A stretch of DNA of 11,758 nucleotides from contig JAOXYB010041371.1 in NCBI GenBank assembly GCA_028565635.1, positions 1 to 11,758 of the forward strand, read 5' to 3'. Positions 11,053-11,758 of this stretch are shown here, in pieces (within the stretch, counting starts at the first letter, position 1; each line of letters begins with the position of its first letter). Below the pieces are notes generated by a model. It was not told where the DNA came from, searched no databases, and saw nothing but the letters and a program-made list of their open reading frames with translations. This DNA comes from Phoronis ovalis (Eukaryota; Phoronida; Phoronidae). A program made the translations under genes and the position numbers.

Positions 11053-11163
11053 GTTTAATAACATATGGCTTCGTGTTTGATGACCATTCAACATCCAAGG
11101 AAACGACACCTGGTGGAGACATGAACAATCAGACCCAGTCAATCTTTGATAGCACTACTCCAA
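11053..11163 (+). CDS. Probable internal coding exon of an unrecognised plus-strand gene
   Basis: The acceptor is pyrimidine-rich and ends CTATATTTCAG, and the donor is CCAA|GTAAGA. Of the three frames only one is open. It starts with two bases finishing a codon, has 36 codons and leaves one base, so the exon is symmetric phase 1-1. The peptide begins LITYGFVFDDHSTSKETT and ends NNQTQSIFDSTTP: a short hydrophobic start, then a Ser/Thr/Asn-rich polar stretch with one N-glycosylation sequon (NQT). Phase 1-1 exons are typical of secreted or membrane proteins. The start could be the tail of a signal peptide encoded upstream, but no upstream or downstream partner exon is visible in the window. No family was recognised, and a chance splice-site pair remains possible. 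Confidence 0.4.
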
Positions 11164-11758
11164 GTAAGATATGTTTTATGAAAACAGTAAGATAAAAAAA
11201 ACTGTCTCCGACATTCAATAAAATCAGGATAGTTCGGAACCAGAAGCTTTATCTTTCAGAGTTTCCTTGTTTTGATGCAATACAGTGCCAAGAACAGGCC
11301 TAAAATTCTTTCCTGCCAGAGCTTATCTATAGTCCGCTAAGCAATTAAAGCCCTGTCGATATGCGAGCTAATCAGAATCAGTCTAACACTGTGGTATGGT
11401 AGGCGACGGTGCTGAAAAATGGGCGTGTGACGTAGCTTTCCGATAGCTTTGTTACAAATGAAACACATATGGTATAAGGAAACAATTGATTTTCCCATCG
11501 ACTTCTATCGTAGCTTCATGTAGCTTAGAGCATTATAAATATTTCTCAAACTTACCTGTTAGCAACTGAAGATTATTGTTTATCCTACTCCCAGTTAATT
11601 TTTCGTGCAGGCATGCCCACTAAAAATGTCTTTTTTGCTATTCCACTTTGTAGACTACCCTCCGAAAAAATACCTAATCACAAATGACAAAATTCATATT
11701 TCTGCCCTAGCTCAAGTAATCCCATCAAATGTTGCTATTTTATTTTTAAAAACAATAT
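11164..11758. other. Putative intron or intergenic sequence at the right edge
   Basis: No further exon was recognised. It contains a somewhat GC-richer patch (about 11330-11460) with GGGCGTGTGACGTAG, which combines a KLF/Sp-type GGGCGTG and a CRE-like TGACGTA. It could be a regulatory element or debris of a repeat. If the exon at 11053-11163 is real, this is its downstream intron. Confidence 0.4.

Overview
The window looks like animal nuclear DNA: very AT-rich, gene-sparse, with GT-AG introns. It carries the 5' end of one clearly recognisable gene, an R-Smad of the Smad2/3 (TGF-beta/activin) class, on the minus strand. The MH1 sequence reads like a spiralian protein, for example the residues QDPKTKC and YAFHLKK. 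AT richness and scattered non-autonomous repeats would fit a mollusc such as a bivalve. That placement is a guess from general knowledge.

Layout: 1-766 is intron 2 of the Smad gene and runs off the left edge. 767-957 is coding exon 2. 958-2280 is intron 1, with a YY1-like site near its 5' end. 2281-2489 is coding exon 1 with the start codon. 2490 to about 2960 is the 5' leader and probable promoter, with a short upstream ORF touching the start codon, a full CRE palindrome, a second 12-bp palindrome and a CTCF/E-box-like site. About 2960-8670 is intergenic, with no gene I can support and only small palindromes, an inverted repeat and a second CTCF-like core. 8671-9337 is a degenerate non-autonomous repeat built on a GGGCGATTATT motif at both ends. 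9338-11052 is again gene-free, apart from an (AT)n microsatellite, a cruciform-type palindrome and a short stretch resembling the peptidyl-transferase region of bacterial-type large-subunit rRNA. 11053-11163 is a plausible plus-strand coding exon (phase 1-1) of an unrecognised gene that would extend to the right.

The two Smad exons join in frame to give residues 1-133, essentially a whole MH1 domain. It keeps the four zinc ligands, the KKLKK basic patch and the DNA-contacting Arg, Gln and Lys. The normally invariant DNA-binding beta-hairpin is, however, one residue shorter than in canonical Smads. That makes this a divergent Smad2/3, possibly a lineage-specific paralogue, and it is the most interesting feature of the window. 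I see no multi-gene system here. Most short open frames are chance products of AT-rich DNA.
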